Positions 17,194 through 26,240 of a stretch of DNA of 64,000 bases are shown here, one piece after another; positions within the stretch are counted from its first letter, which is position 1; every line of letters begins with the position of its first letter. The stretch is taken from the NCBI RefSeq assembly GCF_000196895.1, contig NC_014297.1:1556119-1620118 (forward strand), written 5' to 3'. The position numbers and the translations under genes are program-made. The DNA is from Halalkalicoccus jeotgali B3. Its GTDB lineage: Archaea; Halobacteriota; Halobacteria; Halobacteriales; Halalkalicoccaceae. The notes under the pieces are model-generated. The model did no database searches, was not told the DNA's origin, and saw nothing but the letters and a program-made list of their open reading frames with translations.

Positions 17194-17994
17194 CCCGCCG
17201 CCCAGCACCGCCAGCCCGCCGAGGGCGACACAGACGATCCAGAAATCCACCTTGTGGACGACTCGCATGATCGCGTCGATCATCGCGTAGCCGACGATCG
17301 CGCTGATGACCAGCGCAATGACCGCCTCCAGGCCGGTCGTCGGTAGTCCCTCGTCGACGAGGATCAGTACGCCCGCGCCGATCCCGGCGGGGATCGAGAG
17401 GAGGAAGGAGAGTCGGAAGGCGGCGGGGCCCTCGTAGCCCCGAAACAGCAGGACACTCGCGGTGGTACCCGATCGGGAGACGCCGGGCAGGATCGTCATC
17501 CCCTGGAACGCGCCGACGATGATCGCGTCTACGAGCGACGGGGTACCGCGCTCGCCGAGCGAGACGTCCTCCGAGGCGCGTTCGACCAGCCCGGTCACGA
17601 CGAGCAGCCCGCCGATCAGCGCGACGAACGCGCCACCGGTGAGCTCGCTGGCCAGATCGATGAGCGCGACGTAGATCGGGATGCCGACGAGCCCGGTCAT
17701 CGCGGTCGCCACGAGGACGAACGAGGGCTCGGCGTTCGAGCCGGCAAAGGCGCTTCGGGGGCGCCAGCCGGGGGCGCTCGCAATCGCATCGAGGATCGTC
17801 TCGCGATAGTAAAGCGCCGCCGAGAGGGTCGTCCCCATCTGGAGGAATAGTGCAAGTCGAACCGCGATGTCGGGCGAGGTCCCGAGTGCGGTGAGAAACA
17901 GCGAGAGGTTGCCCGAACTCGAGATCGGCAGCCACTCGACGAACCCCTGGACGATGCCGGCTGCAACGGCGACGAGGATCTCGCGAAGCGTCAC
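17176..17994 (-). CDS. uppP: Undecaprenyl-diphosphatase-like UppP (BacA family)
   Basis: A 272-residue polytopic phosphatase. The two family signatures are present: EWLPISSSGNL near residue 22 and PGVSRSGTTAS near residue 155. In bacteria it dephosphorylates undecaprenyl diphosphate; in haloarchaea the substrate is more likely a dolichol-type diphosphate lipid carrier used in N-glycosylation. I start at the GTG giving VTLREILVAVAAG, since that begins the first membrane helix; longer versions add a basic tail without homology. Confidence 0.9.
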   Translation of the reverse strand: MTLREILVAVAAGIVQGFVEWLPISSSGNLSLFLTALGTSPDIAVRLALFLQMGTTLSAALYYRETILDAIASAPGWRPRSAFAGSNAEPSFVLVATAMTGLVGIPIYVALIDLASELTGGAFVALIGGLLVVTGLVERASEDVSLGERGTPSLVDAIIVGAFQGMTILPGVSRSGTTASVLLFRGYEGPAAFRLSFLLSIPAGIGAGVLILVDEGLPTTGLEAVIALVISAIVGYAMIDAIMRVVHKVDFWIVCVALGGLAVLGGGLTMVI

Positions 17995-18059
17995 TACTTT
18001 CGGACGCTCACGACGCGATAATAGGGGTGGCGGTTCGGCGCGGACCGTTTTACGGCTCG

Positions 18060-18076
18060 GGTGTGCTTCGCACACC
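18060..18076. repeat. Short perfect intergenic hairpin
   Basis: GGTGTGC-TTC-GCACACC between the uppP start and the end of the VOC gene, both on the minus strand. It could be a terminator of the VOC gene or a leader structure of uppP. Confidence 0.4.
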
Positions 18077-18119
18077 ACTCGCCGCAAAAACCTCCTCCGA
18101 AAATGGTCCGAAACGCGCT

Positions 18120-18917
18120 TTATTCGGGGAAGAGAGCGTCGCTGCTCGGATCGCGCTCGATGATCTCGATCTCGTGGTCGTCCATGTCCTTCGTGAAGGC
18201 GTACTCGTCGTCACAGGACTCCGGGTCGCGGTAGTCGGGGGCGTCCCGCGTCATGAGGTCGTCCCAGAACTCGTTCAGGTCGTCGGCCCGGACACAGAGG
18301 TGACCCCACGCGTCACCGAGGTCGTAGGTGTTGTCCCCGTAGTTGTAGGTGAGTTCGAGCGCCATCGCTTCCTCACTAGCTCCCTCGGGTTTCATGAAGT
18401 AGTTCGCGAAGGAATCGGCCTCCCAACGGCCCGTGTGTTCGTACTCGAACTTCCGGGTGTACCAGCCGAGGGCCTCGTCTGCGTCCTCGACGCGGATCAT
18501 GGTGTGGTCGATCGACCAGAGCGGCCCCTGCTCGGGGTCGCGCTTGACGATCTCGATCTCGTGGCCGTCGGGGTCCTTGACGAAGGCGTACCGGCCGCCA
18601 CACGAGTCGGGGTCCCGGTAGTCCTCGACGCCCTCGTCCATGAGCTGCTCGTAGTAGTCCTCGAGTTCGCCGTCGGGGACGCGAACCGCGATGTGGCCCC
18701 AGGCGTCGCCAATCTCCTCGGGCCCGCCGTCGTGGTTGTGGGTGAGTTCGAGCATCGCGCCCTCCTCGCCCAGTTCCTCGGGGCCCAGATAGACGTTTGT
18801 GAAGGTGTCGGCCTCCCAGCGGTCCTTCTCCTCGTAGCCCAGATGCTCGCCGTACCACTCGAGCGATTCCTCTAGGTCCGAGACGCGCATCATGACGTGG
18901 TCGAGTGTCGCTCCCAT
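18120..18917 (-). CDS. Double VOC-domain protein (glyoxalase/dioxygenase superfamily)
   Basis: A 265-residue protein made of two tandem VOC modules, roughly residues 1-130 and 135-265. Each keeps a complete metal-ligand set at the expected places: LDHVMMRV, LELTHNH, WGHIAVRV and GHEIEIV in the first, IDHTMIRV, LELTYNY, WGHLCVRA and DHEIEII in the second. This fits lactoylglutathione-lyase-like enzymes, but haloarchaea generally lack glutathione, so the substrate is open. ATG at 18917 chosen (MGATLDHV). Confidence 0.85.
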   Translation of the reverse strand: MGATLDHVMMRVSDLEESLEWYGEHLGYEEKDRWEADTFTNVYLGPEELGEEGAMLELTHNHDGGPEEIGDAWGHIAVRVPDGELEDYYEQLMDEGVEDYRDPDSCGGRYAFVKDPDGHEIEIVKRDPEQGPLWSIDHTMIRVEDADEALGWYTRKFEYEHTGRWEADSFANYFMKPEGASEEAMALELTYNYGDNTYDLGDAWGHLCVRADDLNEFWDDLMTRDAPDYRDPESCDDEYAFTKDMDDHEIEIIERDPSSDALFPE

Positions 18918-18985
18918 ACCCGGGCCAACGCCGCCGGGGGCCAAAACAGTACCGAGAGCCGACTGATTTGCCGCCTATCGGGTTG

Positions 18986-19702
18986 CTACGCGGCGACTCG
19001 CTGCGGGTCGGCCCGCCATGAGAGGCCGAACAACGCGAGCGCGACCGCCAACAGCGCCAGCGCCTCGATGTGGATACCCGTGACGACGACGGCGGCGAGC
19101 GCGAGTACGCTTCCGATTCCCAGCGCGACGGTTCGACGTGTCTCCGACGAGCGATAGCGAGCCAACAGGCGGAACGCGAGAAAGAGGAAAACGGCACTCA
19201 GGGCGATCCCCGCGAGCACGTCGACGAGGTAATGAAGGCCGAGGGCGACCCGACAGAAGCCCACGATGGCGAGGATCCCCGTCGCGGCGGCGTACCGGCG
19301 TCGTCGCGTACTCACCGGCAGTACCGTCGCGAGCGAGAGGTACGTCGCCGTCGAGACGACGGCGTGGCCGCTGGGAAAGCCGTAGCCGCTGGCGTAGCCG
19401 GTCAGCGAGTAGATGAACTGAAACGGCACCCAGAGCGCTTCGATCGCGACGAGCGGCTGGTCGGGACGGGGCAGCGCGAAGAGCTCCTTGGTGAACAACA
19501 CCAGCGCGATCGCACCGATCACCAGTCCGCCGGCGGCGACGATCCGGTCTCGGTCGGTCCCGTCGTAGCGGACGGCAAGGACCACGAACAGCAGCGTCAC
19601 GAACCAGATATCGCCCAGTTGGGTGAGCAACGCGACGACGATCGCGAGCGAGTCGGGGATCGCCCCCTGAACGAGGTCGAACTCGCCGACGCCACGGGAC
19701 AT
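18986..19702 (-). CDS. PAP2-family membrane phosphatase
   Basis: A 238-residue protein with about six membrane helices. The phosphatase motifs are KELFALPRP (motif 1) near residue 72, PSGHAV (motif 2) near residue 110 and CRVALGLHYLVDV (motif 3) near residue 153. Motif 3 has Cys where Ser is usual before the Arg; the catalytic Arg, His and Asp are kept. Members act on lipid phosphates such as phosphatidic acid or polyprenyl diphosphates, so it may overlap in role with the nearby UppP. Confidence 0.87.
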   Translation of the reverse strand: MSRGVGEFDLVQGAIPDSLAIVVALLTQLGDIWFVTLLFVVLAVRYDGTDRDRIVAAGGLVIGAIALVLFTKELFALPRPDQPLVAIEALWVPFQFIYSLTGYASGYGFPSGHAVVSTATYLSLATVLPVSTRRRRYAAATGILAIVGFCRVALGLHYLVDVLAGIALSAVFLFLAFRLLARYRSSETRRTVALGIGSVLALAAVVVTGIHIEALALLAVALALFGLSWRADPQRVAA

Positions 19703-19950
19703 ACACGAGGGTTCGTCCCGAGCCGTATAGGCACCTCGGTCGTCGGCGAGGCGGCGTCTCGCGGCCTAAGGACTCGCCGGGTCCGTCCCGCGGACCCGAA
19801 TCGGTCCTCGTCCAACCGGTGGATCGCGCGGCGGTTCGCGATGGCCAGCACGATCGCCGGAAGGCGACAGAATCGGGAAGGATCCGAGGCCGTCAACCAC
19901 GTCACGACCGTTCGAGAACCCCTCACAACAGCTCGCTCGTGCTCGACGGT

Positions 19951-21060
19951 CTATCGTCGGAGGATGAACTTCACGACGTCCTCGTCGGCGAGTTCGTGGT
20001 CGGTGCCGACCTGCTGTTCGTCGTGTTTTGCGCTCGGGCCCGAGACGCGTGCAAAGCGGAAGCGCTCCTTGAACTCTCCGCCGAGTTTCTCCATCGCGTC
20101 CTCGATGTCGCTGCCTTCTTTGAGGATCAACGGCTCCTCGTAGTCGACCCCGCGGCCGGGCTTGTCCATGTAGATCCGGATCAGTCCGAGCGTCTCCCAG
20201 ATCCGCTCTTTGAGCCCCTCCAACCCCTTTTCTTCCTCGGCGGAGATGAACGTCACCTCCTCGGGGTCCAGATCGTGGGCCCGAAGGTCCTCGTTGACCG
20301 TCTCCAGATAGTCGCGGTCGATCAGGTCGGCCTTGTTGACGGTGACGATCGAGGGGAGATACACCCGGTTTTCCATGATCGAGTCGATCAGCCGGTCGAC
20401 ATCGAGTTCCTCGCGAACCGTGACGTTCGCGTTGACATAGCCGTTCTCGCGCAACACCTCCTTGATTACGTCCTTCGGGAGGCCCGGATCGCCGCTGGCT
20501 GTCACGCGGATCCCCCCGCGGCCCTTCTTTACGATCGAGAGGCTCGGCGGCTCGGTGTCAAGGCGGACCTTGTTCGCGTAGAGCTCCTCGCTCAGGCGCT
20601 CGTACTGGTCGATCTCGAACACCGAGAGGACGTAGACGACGAGGTCTGCGGCCCGGACCACTGAGAGGACTTCCCGGCCGCCACCCCGCCCGCTCGCGGC
20701 ACCTTCGATCAATCCCGGGACGTCCATGATCTGGATGTTCGCACCCCGATACTGGAGCATTCCGGGGTTCACGTTGAGAGTCGTGAACTCGTACGAGCCG
20801 ACCTCGCTTTCGGCGTTGGTCAGCGCGTTCAGCAGGGTGGACTTGCCGACGCTGGGAAAGCCCACGAGCGCGACGGTGGCGTCGCCGGTCTTCTCGACGG
20901 CGTAGCCGCTGCCGCCGCCCGCGGAGGACTGGTTTTCGAGTTTCTCCTTCTTGTCGGCGAGTTTCGCCTTCAGTCGGCCGATATGAGCCTCGGTCGACTT
21001 GTTGTACGGCGTCGAGGCGATCTCCTCCTCGATCGCCTCGATCTCTGCTTCCAGTCCCAT
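19951..21060 (-). CDS. OBG/DRG-family GTPase
   Basis: A 369-residue ribosome-associated-type GTPase. An N-terminal coiled coil (residues 1-45) is followed by the G domain: G1 GFPSVGKST near residue 68, G3 DVPGLIEGA near residue 115 with the DRG-specific GRGGGREVLS, and G4 NKADL near residue 243. The C-terminus is a TGS domain (IRIYMDKPG, ending DEDVVKFILRR). DRG proteins bind translating ribosomes with partner proteins. Length and domain order are complete. Confidence 0.93.
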   Translation of the reverse strand: MGLEAEIEAIEEEIASTPYNKSTEAHIGRLKAKLADKKEKLENQSSAGGGSGYAVEKTGDATVALVGFPSVGKSTLLNALTNAESEVGSYEFTTLNVNPGMLQYRGANIQIMDVPGLIEGAASGRGGGREVLSVVRAADLVVYVLSVFEIDQYERLSEELYANKVRLDTEPPSLSIVKKGRGGIRVTASGDPGLPKDVIKEVLRENGYVNANVTVREELDVDRLIDSIMENRVYLPSIVTVNKADLIDRDYLETVNEDLRAHDLDPEEVTFISAEEEKGLEGLKERIWETLGLIRIYMDKPGRGVDYEEPLILKEGSDIEDAMEKLGGEFKERFRFARVSGPSAKHDEQQVGTDHELADEDVVKFILRR

Positions 21061-21220
21061 CGATCCATACTCGCCGCTTCGAGCGAAAAACCCTTTCCGT
21101 TCGGTGCAGCGTATCGGCGTCGTATTCCGGGCGAATACCCCGACGGGCGTCGGACGACGGCGTACGCGGCGCCGACTTCGATACCTTCATACCACTTGCC
21201 TGTCTCGTTAAAAATGTACG

Positions 21221-21421
21221 ATGCCAGACCCGTCACGGCTGCGAGATAGCACCCAGATCGTGGTTCCGCCGACAGCCCTCGCCGGGATCAGGAGCGATCT
21301 CGAGGCGCAGTTCGCCGTGACGGTCTTCGAGGAATGTGAGGCGGTTCGGATCATCGGCAGTCCCGTGGAGATCAAGGGCGTGAACACGTACCTCGCCCGC
21401 CACGGGGTATCGGTTCCCTGA
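21221..21421 (+). CDS. VNG_1110C-type small protein
   Basis: A 66-residue protein (MPDPSRLRDSTQIVVPPT) with predicted mixed alpha/beta structure and a single Cys. The same kind of short gene sits upstream of rpl11 in Halobacterium, where it is VNG_1110C, and both sequence type and position agree here. An ECEAVRIIGSPVEIKGV segment suggests a KH-like or small binding fold, but that is a guess. Function unknown. Confidence 0.75.
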   Translation: MPDPSRLRDSTQIVVPPTALAGIRSDLEAQFAVTVFEECEAVRIIGSPVEIKGVNTYLARHGVSVP

Positions 21422-21480
21422 CCCAATCGACCAGCTCGGGGGTGGAACTCACACTCACGCCCGCCGATCGGAAGGCAAGT

Positions 21481-21487
21481 CTTAAAC
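21481..21487 (+). promoter_or_regulatory. TATA-like box of rpl11
   Basis: CTTAAAC ends 23 bases before the rpl11 ATG, which points to a leaderless transcript separate from the small gene upstream. Confidence 0.6.
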
Positions 21488-21510
21488 CCGATGCAGCGGT
21501 TCTACCGGGT

Positions 21511-21999
21511 ATGGCTGGAACGATCGAAGCGCTCGTTCCGGGCGGCGAGGCCACCCCCGGCCCGCCACTCGGTCCCGAGCTCGGACCTACCCCCGTAGAC
21601 GTACAGGCCGTCGTCCAGGAGATCAACGACCAGACCGAGGCTTTCGACGGCACCGAAGTCCCCGTGACGATCACCTACGAGGACGACGGCTCCTTCGAGA
21701 TCGACGTCGGCGTCCCGCCGACGGCGGCGCTGGTCAAGGACGAGGCCGGCTTCGATACCGGCAGCGGCGAGCCCCAGAAGGACTTCGTCGCGGACCTCTC
21801 GATCGACCAGGTCAAACAGATCGCCGAACAGAAACTGCCCGACCTGCTCGCCTACGACCTGAAGGGCGCCGCAAAGGAGGTCGTCGGCACCTGTACCTCA
21901 CTGGGCGTCACCATCGAGGGCGAGAACCCCCGCGAGTTCAAAGAACGCCTCGACTCGGGCGAGTACGACGACGAGTTCGCCGAAGAAGTCGCGGCCTGA
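21511..21999 (+). CDS. rpl11: 50S ribosomal protein L11
   Basis: A 162-residue ribosomal stalk-base protein that binds the GTPase centre of 23S rRNA. Typical wording: IEALVPGGEATPGPPLGPEL at the N-terminus with the conserved Pro-rich segment, and the RNA-binding C-terminal domain with GAAKEVVGTCTSLGVTIEG. I use the ATG at 21511, 24 bases behind the TATA-like box, rather than a GTG further upstream. As in other haloarchaea it is separated from the L1-L10-L12 operon, here by two genes. Confidence 0.95.
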   Translation: MAGTIEALVPGGEATPGPPLGPELGPTPVDVQAVVQEINDQTEAFDGTEVPVTITYEDDGSFEIDVGVPPTAALVKDEAGFDTGSGEPQKDFVADLSIDQVKQIAEQKLPDLLAYDLKGAAKEVVGTCTSLGVTIEGENPREFKERLDSGEYDDEFAEEVAA

Positions 22000-22042
22000 G
22001 GGCGATAGTTTTACCCGCCATCCGCGTGAGGTAGCAGTCGCT

Positions 22043-22297
22043 ATGGCCGGAGAAATCGAACACGAAGCCGAGTTGACCCGCGAGGAAGCCGCGACCTACT
22101 TCGAGGAGGTCGCAGCGGGACTGCGCTCCGAGGAATCTTTTACCGTGGTTCTGGGCGACATCGAGGTCGATGTCGACCCCGCCGAGACCGTCGAGTTCGA
22201 AGTCGAACTCGAGGACAGCGAGGACGAGCGCGAGTTCGAGATCGAACTGGAGTGGGAACGCGGCGACGAGGAACTCGAGATCGACGCCGAGGAGTAA
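22043..22297 (+). CDS. Amphi-Trp domain protein
   Basis: An 84-residue acidic protein (MAGEIEHEAELTREEAATYF) that fits the amphi-Trp family: an N-terminal helix followed by alternating hydrophobic strands (VDPAETVEFEVELED, REFEIELEWERG) with the conserved Trp near the end. The family's role is unknown. It lies 43 bases behind rpl11 and directly abuts the end of the convergent membrane-protein gene. Confidence 0.85.
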   Translation: MAGEIEHEAELTREEAATYFEEVAAGLRSEESFTVVLGDIEVDVDPAETVEFEVELEDSEDEREFEIELEWERGDEELEIDAEE

Positions 22298-23008
22298 TCA
22301 GACGGCGAGCAGCAACACGGCGTAGCCGAACGCTCCGAGGGCGAAGGCCCAAAAACGGCTCTCGCGTTCGGCGGGTAGTTCTTCTTTGATCGTGTTGAGC
22401 ACGATCGCCCCGCCGAGAAATGCGACCGGAACCGCGAGCGCGACCTCCCCGAGTGCGACCGTCGTTCCGAGCAGCCAGCCGATCAGTACGCCTCCCGCGA
22501 GCATCCACCGGCCGATCCGGTGGTAGCTCCCTTCGTGGTGATGACGGAGCCCGTAGTCGTTGACGAGGAAGTGAAGCGCCATCGCGACGGTAAACAGCGC
22601 GAGCGATTCGGTAGCAGGACCGGTGCGATGGACGAGCAGGTAGCCAACCAGACAGTTGTACAGTCCGAACGAACCGATGTGGATCCAGAAGACGGGCTCG
22701 TCGACCGCCCGTTGGCCACGGCGCGAGCGTTGGGCGAGGCGTTCGAGCCCGTAGAACGTGGCGAAGCCGGCGAGGGCAAGCAGATAGACGTGGTGATCGA
22801 GAAAGCCGACGAGAATGCCGGCGTCCTCGAAGGCGTGCTGGCGCTCCCCGAGTTCGGGCAGCATGTGGACGAACACGTACGCGACCGAGACGCCACCCCC
22901 GGCCGAAAGCCAGCGACTCCGGGGAGTTCGATCGAGCGCGCGGAGCCGCCCGGCAAGCAGGTGGACGGCCGCGAGACAGCACGCGGCGATGAACGAGAGG
23001 ATGGACAT
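22298..23008 (-). CDS. Polytopic membrane protein, weakly ZIP-like
   Basis: A 236-residue protein with seven or eight hydrophobic segments. The second contains YVFVHMLPELGE and the last pair contains FLGGAIVLNTIKEELPAE, a spacing that recalls ZIP metal transporters, but the defining HNxxD/HExP motifs of ZIP helices 4 and 5 are not seen. Histidines cluster in VNDYGLRHHHEGSYHR. I would call it a membrane protein of unknown function with possible metal link. Confidence 0.7.
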   Translation of the reverse strand: MSILSFIAACCLAAVHLLAGRLRALDRTPRSRWLSAGGGVSVAYVFVHMLPELGERQHAFEDAGILVGFLDHHVYLLALAGFATFYGLERLAQRSRRGQRAVDEPVFWIHIGSFGLYNCLVGYLLVHRTGPATESLALFTVAMALHFLVNDYGLRHHHEGSYHRIGRWMLAGGVLIGWLLGTTVALGEVALAVPVAFLGGAIVLNTIKEELPAERESRFWAFALGAFGYAVLLLAV

Positions 23009-23070
23009 GGGATCAGTAGGGCAGTCGAACGCATTCGCTTTGTGTCGGCCGACAGTACCGGTTCGACGGG

Positions 23071-23161
23071 TTTAAGTCGCCCATTGCACTTTTCCCAACC
23101 GAGACAGGTGCAGCCTGTTTCACACCGTAGCAGACACGCAGTCGTACTACGGAGGTGAACG
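23071..23161 (+). promoter_or_regulatory. Promoter and structured leader of the L1-L10-L12 operon (candidate L1 operator)
   Basis: TTTAAGT at 23071-23077 is a TATA-like box; the transcript would have a leader of about 65 bases. The leader folds as CCGTAG (23125-23130) with CTACGG (23147-23152), enclosing GAC/GTC and an asymmetric internal loop, the usual form of an L1-binding site. The 3' strand of the stem runs into the strong Shine-Dalgarno GGAGGTG (23151-23157). In Halobacterium this leader is reported to bind L1. Confidence 0.6.
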
Positions 23162-23800
23162 ATGGCAGATCAGGACATAGAACAAGCAGTCGCTCGCGCA
23201 CTCGAGGACGCACCGCAACGGAATTTCCGTGAGACGGTCGACCTCGCGATCAACCTGCGCGATCTCGATCTCAACGATCCGTCGAACCGTGTCGACGAGA
23301 GCGTCGTCCTTCCCTCGGGAACGGGACAGGACACGCGTATCGTCGTCTTTGCCGAGGGCGAAACCGCCGTCCGGGCCGAAGAAGTCGCCGACGAGGTCTT
23401 CTCTAGCGATGACCTCGCCGATCTCGGCGACGACCAGGACGCCGCGAAAGACCTCGCCGAAGAAACAGACTTCTTCATCGCCGAAGCCTCGATGATGCCC
23501 ACTATCGGTGCATCGCTCGGGCAGGTGCTCGGCCCCCGCGGGAAGATGCCGACGCCGCTTCAGCCCGACGAGGACGTCGTCGAGACCGTCAACCGGATGA
23601 AGAACACGGTGCAGGTCCGCAGCCGCGACCGGCGAACGTTCCACGCGCTCGTCGGCAGCGAGGAGATGTCCGCCGAGGAGATCGGCGACAACATCGACAC
23701 GATCCTGCGCCGACTGTACGGCGATCTGGAGAAGGGCCCGCTGAACATCGATTCGGTCTACGTCAAGACCACGATGGGACCGGCAGTGGAGGTGGCCTAA
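23162..23800 (+). CDS. rpl1: 50S ribosomal protein L1
   Basis: A 212-residue L1-stalk protein ([18 protein letters not shown]). Recognisable blocks are [18 protein letters not shown] near residue 18, [14 protein letters not shown] near residue 120 and [17 protein letters not shown] at the end. It binds 23S rRNA at the tRNA exit side, and in archaea represses its own operon. First gene of a three-gene operon; the stop TAA directly abuts the L10 ATG. It has a strong Shine-Dalgarno, unlike most genes here. Confidence 0.97.
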   Translation: MADQDIEQAVARALEDAPQRNFRETVDLAINLRDLDLNDPSNRVDESVVLPSGTGQDTRIVVFAEGETAVRAEEVADEVFSSDDLADLGDDQDAAKDLAEETDFFIAEASMMPTIGASLGQVLGPRGKMPTPLQPDEDVVETVNRMKNTVQVRSRDRRTFHALVGSEEMSAEEIGDNIDTILRRLYGDLEKGPLNIDSVYVKTTMGPAVEVA

Positions 23801-24847
23801 ATGAGCACCACACAAGCCGAGGGCGAACGCAAGACCGAGAACCTCCCCGAGTGGAAGCGCGAGGAGGTCGACGAACTCGTCGAGATGCTCGATTCGTACG
23901 AGAGCGTCGGCGTCGTCAACATCGCCGGCATTCCGAGCCGCCAGCTCCAGAACATGCGCCGTGACCTCCACGGCAGCGCGGAGCTGCGGGTCAGCCGCAA
24001 CACGCTGCTCACTCGCGCGCTCGAGGCCGTCGACGACGGCCTCGAACAGCTCACCGGACACGTCGCGGGGCAGGTCGGCGTCATCGGGACGAACGACAAC
24101 CCCTTCGGGCTGTACAAACAGCTCGAAGAGTCGAAATCGCCCGCGCCCATCGGTGCCGGCGAGGTCGCCCCGAACGACATCGTCATCCCCGAAGGGGATA
24201 CGGGAGTCGACCCGGGCCCGTTCGTCGGCGAGCTCCAGCAGGTCGGTGCCGCCGCGCGGATTCAGGACGGCTCGATCCACGTCACGGAGGACTCACAGGT
24301 CCTCTCGGAGGGCGAGGAGGTCTCACAGGACCTCTCGAACGTCCTCTCGGAGCTCGGCATCGAGCCAAAGGAGGTCGGACTCGACCTTCGATCCGTCTAC
24401 AGCGAGGGCATCCTCTTCGACCCCGAGGACCTCGCGATCGACGTCGACGAGTACCGTGCGGACATCGAGGCCGCCGCCGCCGGCGCACGGAACCTCTCGA
24501 TCAACGCCGTCTACCCGACGGCCCAGACCGCACCCGCACTGCTCTCGAAGGCCACGGGCGAAGCCAAAAGCCTCGGCCTGTTCGCCGCCATCGAGAGCCC
24601 CGACCTCGCGGGCGATCTCGTGAGCAAGGCCGACGCGCAGGTGCGCGCACTTGCGGCACAGATCGACGACGAGGAGGCCCTTCCCGAGGAGCTGCGTGGC
24701 GTCGAAGCGCCCGCAGCGCCCGCCGAGGAGGAGGCCGACGCGGATGCGGACGAGGAAGAACAGGCTGACGAAGACGAGGCCGACGCCGAACCCGAGGACG
24801 ACGACGACGACTCGGGCGGCGAAGGGCTCGGAGCGATGTTCGGATAA
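23801..24847 (+). CDS. rpl10: 50S ribosomal protein L10 (P0)
   Basis: A 348-residue acidic ribosomal protein P0 homologue, the scaffold of the stalk. N-terminal rRNA-binding domain with [19 protein letters not shown] near residue 38, the archaeal insertion in the middle, helical spine segments for three L12 dimers near residues 230-290, then a long Glu/Asp tail ending in GLGAMFG. That C-terminal tip matches the one of L12 and is known to recruit translation factors in archaea and eukaryotes. Confidence 0.97.
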   Translation: MSTTQAEGERKTENLPEWKREEVDELVEMLDSYESVGVVNIAGIPSRQLQNMRRDLHGSAELRVSRNTLLTRALEAVDDGLEQLTGHVAGQVGVIGTNDNPFGLYKQLEESKSPAPIGAGEVAPNDIVIPEGDTGVDPGPFVGELQQVGAAARIQDGSIHVTEDSQVLSEGEEVSQDLSNVLSELGIEPKEVGLDLRSVYSEGILFDPEDLAIDVDEYRADIEAAAAGARNLSINAVYPTAQTAPALLSKATGEAKSLGLFAAIESPDLAGDLVSKADAQVRALAAQIDDEEALPEELRGVEAPAAPAEEEADADADEEEQADEDEADAEPEDDDDDSGGEGLGAMFG

Positions 24848-24863
24848 CGAGGAGATACTTACA

Positions 24864-25205
24864 ATGGAATACGTTTACGCAGCACTCATCCTGAACGAGA
24901 CCGGCGAAGAGATCAACGAAGACAACCTGACCAGCGTCCTCGAGGCCGCTGGTGCCGACGTCGAGGAATCCCGAGTCAAGGCGCTCGTCGCCGCACTCGA
25001 GGACGTCGACGTCGAGGAGGCCGTCGAGCAGGCCGCCGCCGTCCCCGCCGCAGGCGGGGCCTCGGGCGGTGCCGCCGCGGGCGGCGAGGCCGACGAGGCC
25101 GACGAGGGCGATGCGGACGAGGCCGAGGAAGCCGAAGCCGAAGAGGAGGACGACGACGAGGACGAGGGCGACGGCGGCGAGGGCCTCGGCCAGCTGTTCG
25201 GTTAG
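24864..25205 (+). CDS. rpl12: 50S ribosomal protein L12 (P1)
   Basis: A 113-residue stalk protein ([20 protein letters not shown]). The N-terminal helical dimerisation domain (residues 1-60) is followed by an Ala/Gly hinge ([14 protein letters not shown]), a run of Glu/Asp and the factor-recruiting end GLGQLFG. Standard for the archaeal/eukaryotic P1 type. It follows L10 by 16 bases with GAGGAG at 24849-24854 as ribosome-binding site. Confidence 0.97.
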   Translation: MEYVYAALILNETGEEINEDNLTSVLEAAGADVEESRVKALVAALEDVDVEEAVEQAAAVPAAGGASGGAAAGGEADEADEGDADEAEEAEAEEEDDDEDEGDGGEGLGQLFG

Positions 25206-25310
25206 ACGCCTCGATTACAGCTTTCTCTCGTTTATTGACGAAGCGAACAGCGGTAGCTCCAGCGCCCGCCGGCCCGGAGGTTCATATACGACCACGAATC
25301 CAAGAGTCCC

Positions 25311-26195
25311 GTGGACCCCGGTGTCTCCCTCTCGCTCGACCCCGCCTTCGCCCTGCAAGCGTTGGCGTTCGTGCTGGGCGGCGCGCTGTTAGGCACGCTG
25401 AGTGGACTCACACCGGGGCTGCACGCGAACAACTTCGCGCTGATCCTGGCCGGGATGGCTCCCCTCATACCGGGCCCACCGCTCTTGGTCGGCGCGGCGA
25501 TGCTGTCGGCGGGTGTCGTCCACACCTTTCTGGACGTCGTGCCGGCGTTAGCGCTGGGCGTTCCCGACGCCGAAATGGCGGTGGTGGCGCTGCCGGGCCA
25601 CCGTCTCGTGCTCGAAGGACGGGGTTACGAAGCCCTGCGGCTCTCAGCGATGGGCAGTGCGCTGGCCGTCGTGTTCGCCGTCCCGCTCGCGGTCCCGGTG
25701 ACGCTGGTAATGGTCGAAGCGTGGCCGACACTCGTCGAGCACATGCCGCTCGTTTTGGGGACCGTCGTCGCGATCATGCTGCTGACCGAAAACACCCTCT
25801 CGGGGCTCGTCGGCGGGCTGGTTGCGTTCGGAACCAGCGCCCTTCTGGGAATAACGGCGCTCGATCTCGATCCCGCAGCGCCGCTGTACGGTGACATCCT
25901 CGCGCCGCTGTTCGCGGGGCTGTTCGGCGCGCCTGTCTTGGTCGATGCGATGGGTGGCTCTGGCATCCCCGAGCAGACCGACGACACCATCACGATCCCG
26001 CGGCGGGCGGTGTTGCTGCCGGCGGCGGCCGGGGCGCTCGCGGGGTCGGTCGTCGGCTATCTGCCCGGTGTCTCCAGCGCGATCGCGGCCGTCCTCGCGC
26101 TGCTCGCCCTCCCGGGATCGAGTGGGGACCGCGGGTTCGTGATCGCGACTAGTGGTGTGAACACCGCGAACACGATCTTCGCCTTTGGTGAGTAA
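25311..26195 (+). pseudogene. TctA-like permease, N-terminal fragment cut by the integrated element
   Basis: Starts with GTG (MDPGVSLSLDP) and reads as a TctA/DUF112-type polytopic permease: LGTLSGLTPGLHANNF near residue 30, six or seven helices, GVNTANTIFA at the junction. Only the first 872 bases belong to the gene; the frame then enters the element and stops four codons later. Joined with 32578-32950 at the core it is 1,245 bases, giving 414 residues. The fragment lacks its last helices and is unlikely to work as a transporter. Confidence 0.9.
26169..26182 (+). repeat. attL core (14-bp direct repeat)
   Basis: AACACGATCTTCGC, identical to 32564-32577. It lies inside the permease codons for NTIFA. 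Confidence 0.9.
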
Positions 26196-26219
26196 TACTA
26201 AGTAATACAAAACCAAAGG
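26182..26219. promoter_or_regulatory. Left end arm: paired GTAATAC repeats inside an inverted repeat
   Basis: GTAATAC occurs at 26192-26198 and 26202-26208, one helical turn apart. The pair is enclosed by an 8-bp inverted repeat CCTTTGGT (26182-26189)/ACCAAAGG (26212-26219). The right end has the same pair in the same orientation. Likely integrase or accessory-protein arm sites, and perhaps the operator of the gene starting at 26241. Confidence 0.6.
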
Positions 26220-26240
26220 TAGATCAGGAGAGATCACAAA

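Noticed and set aside
22298-23008. Firm ZIP zinc-transporter call
   Set aside because: Topology and a few His/Glu positions are suggestive, but the HNxxD and HExP motifs that define ZIP helices 4 and 5 are absent.
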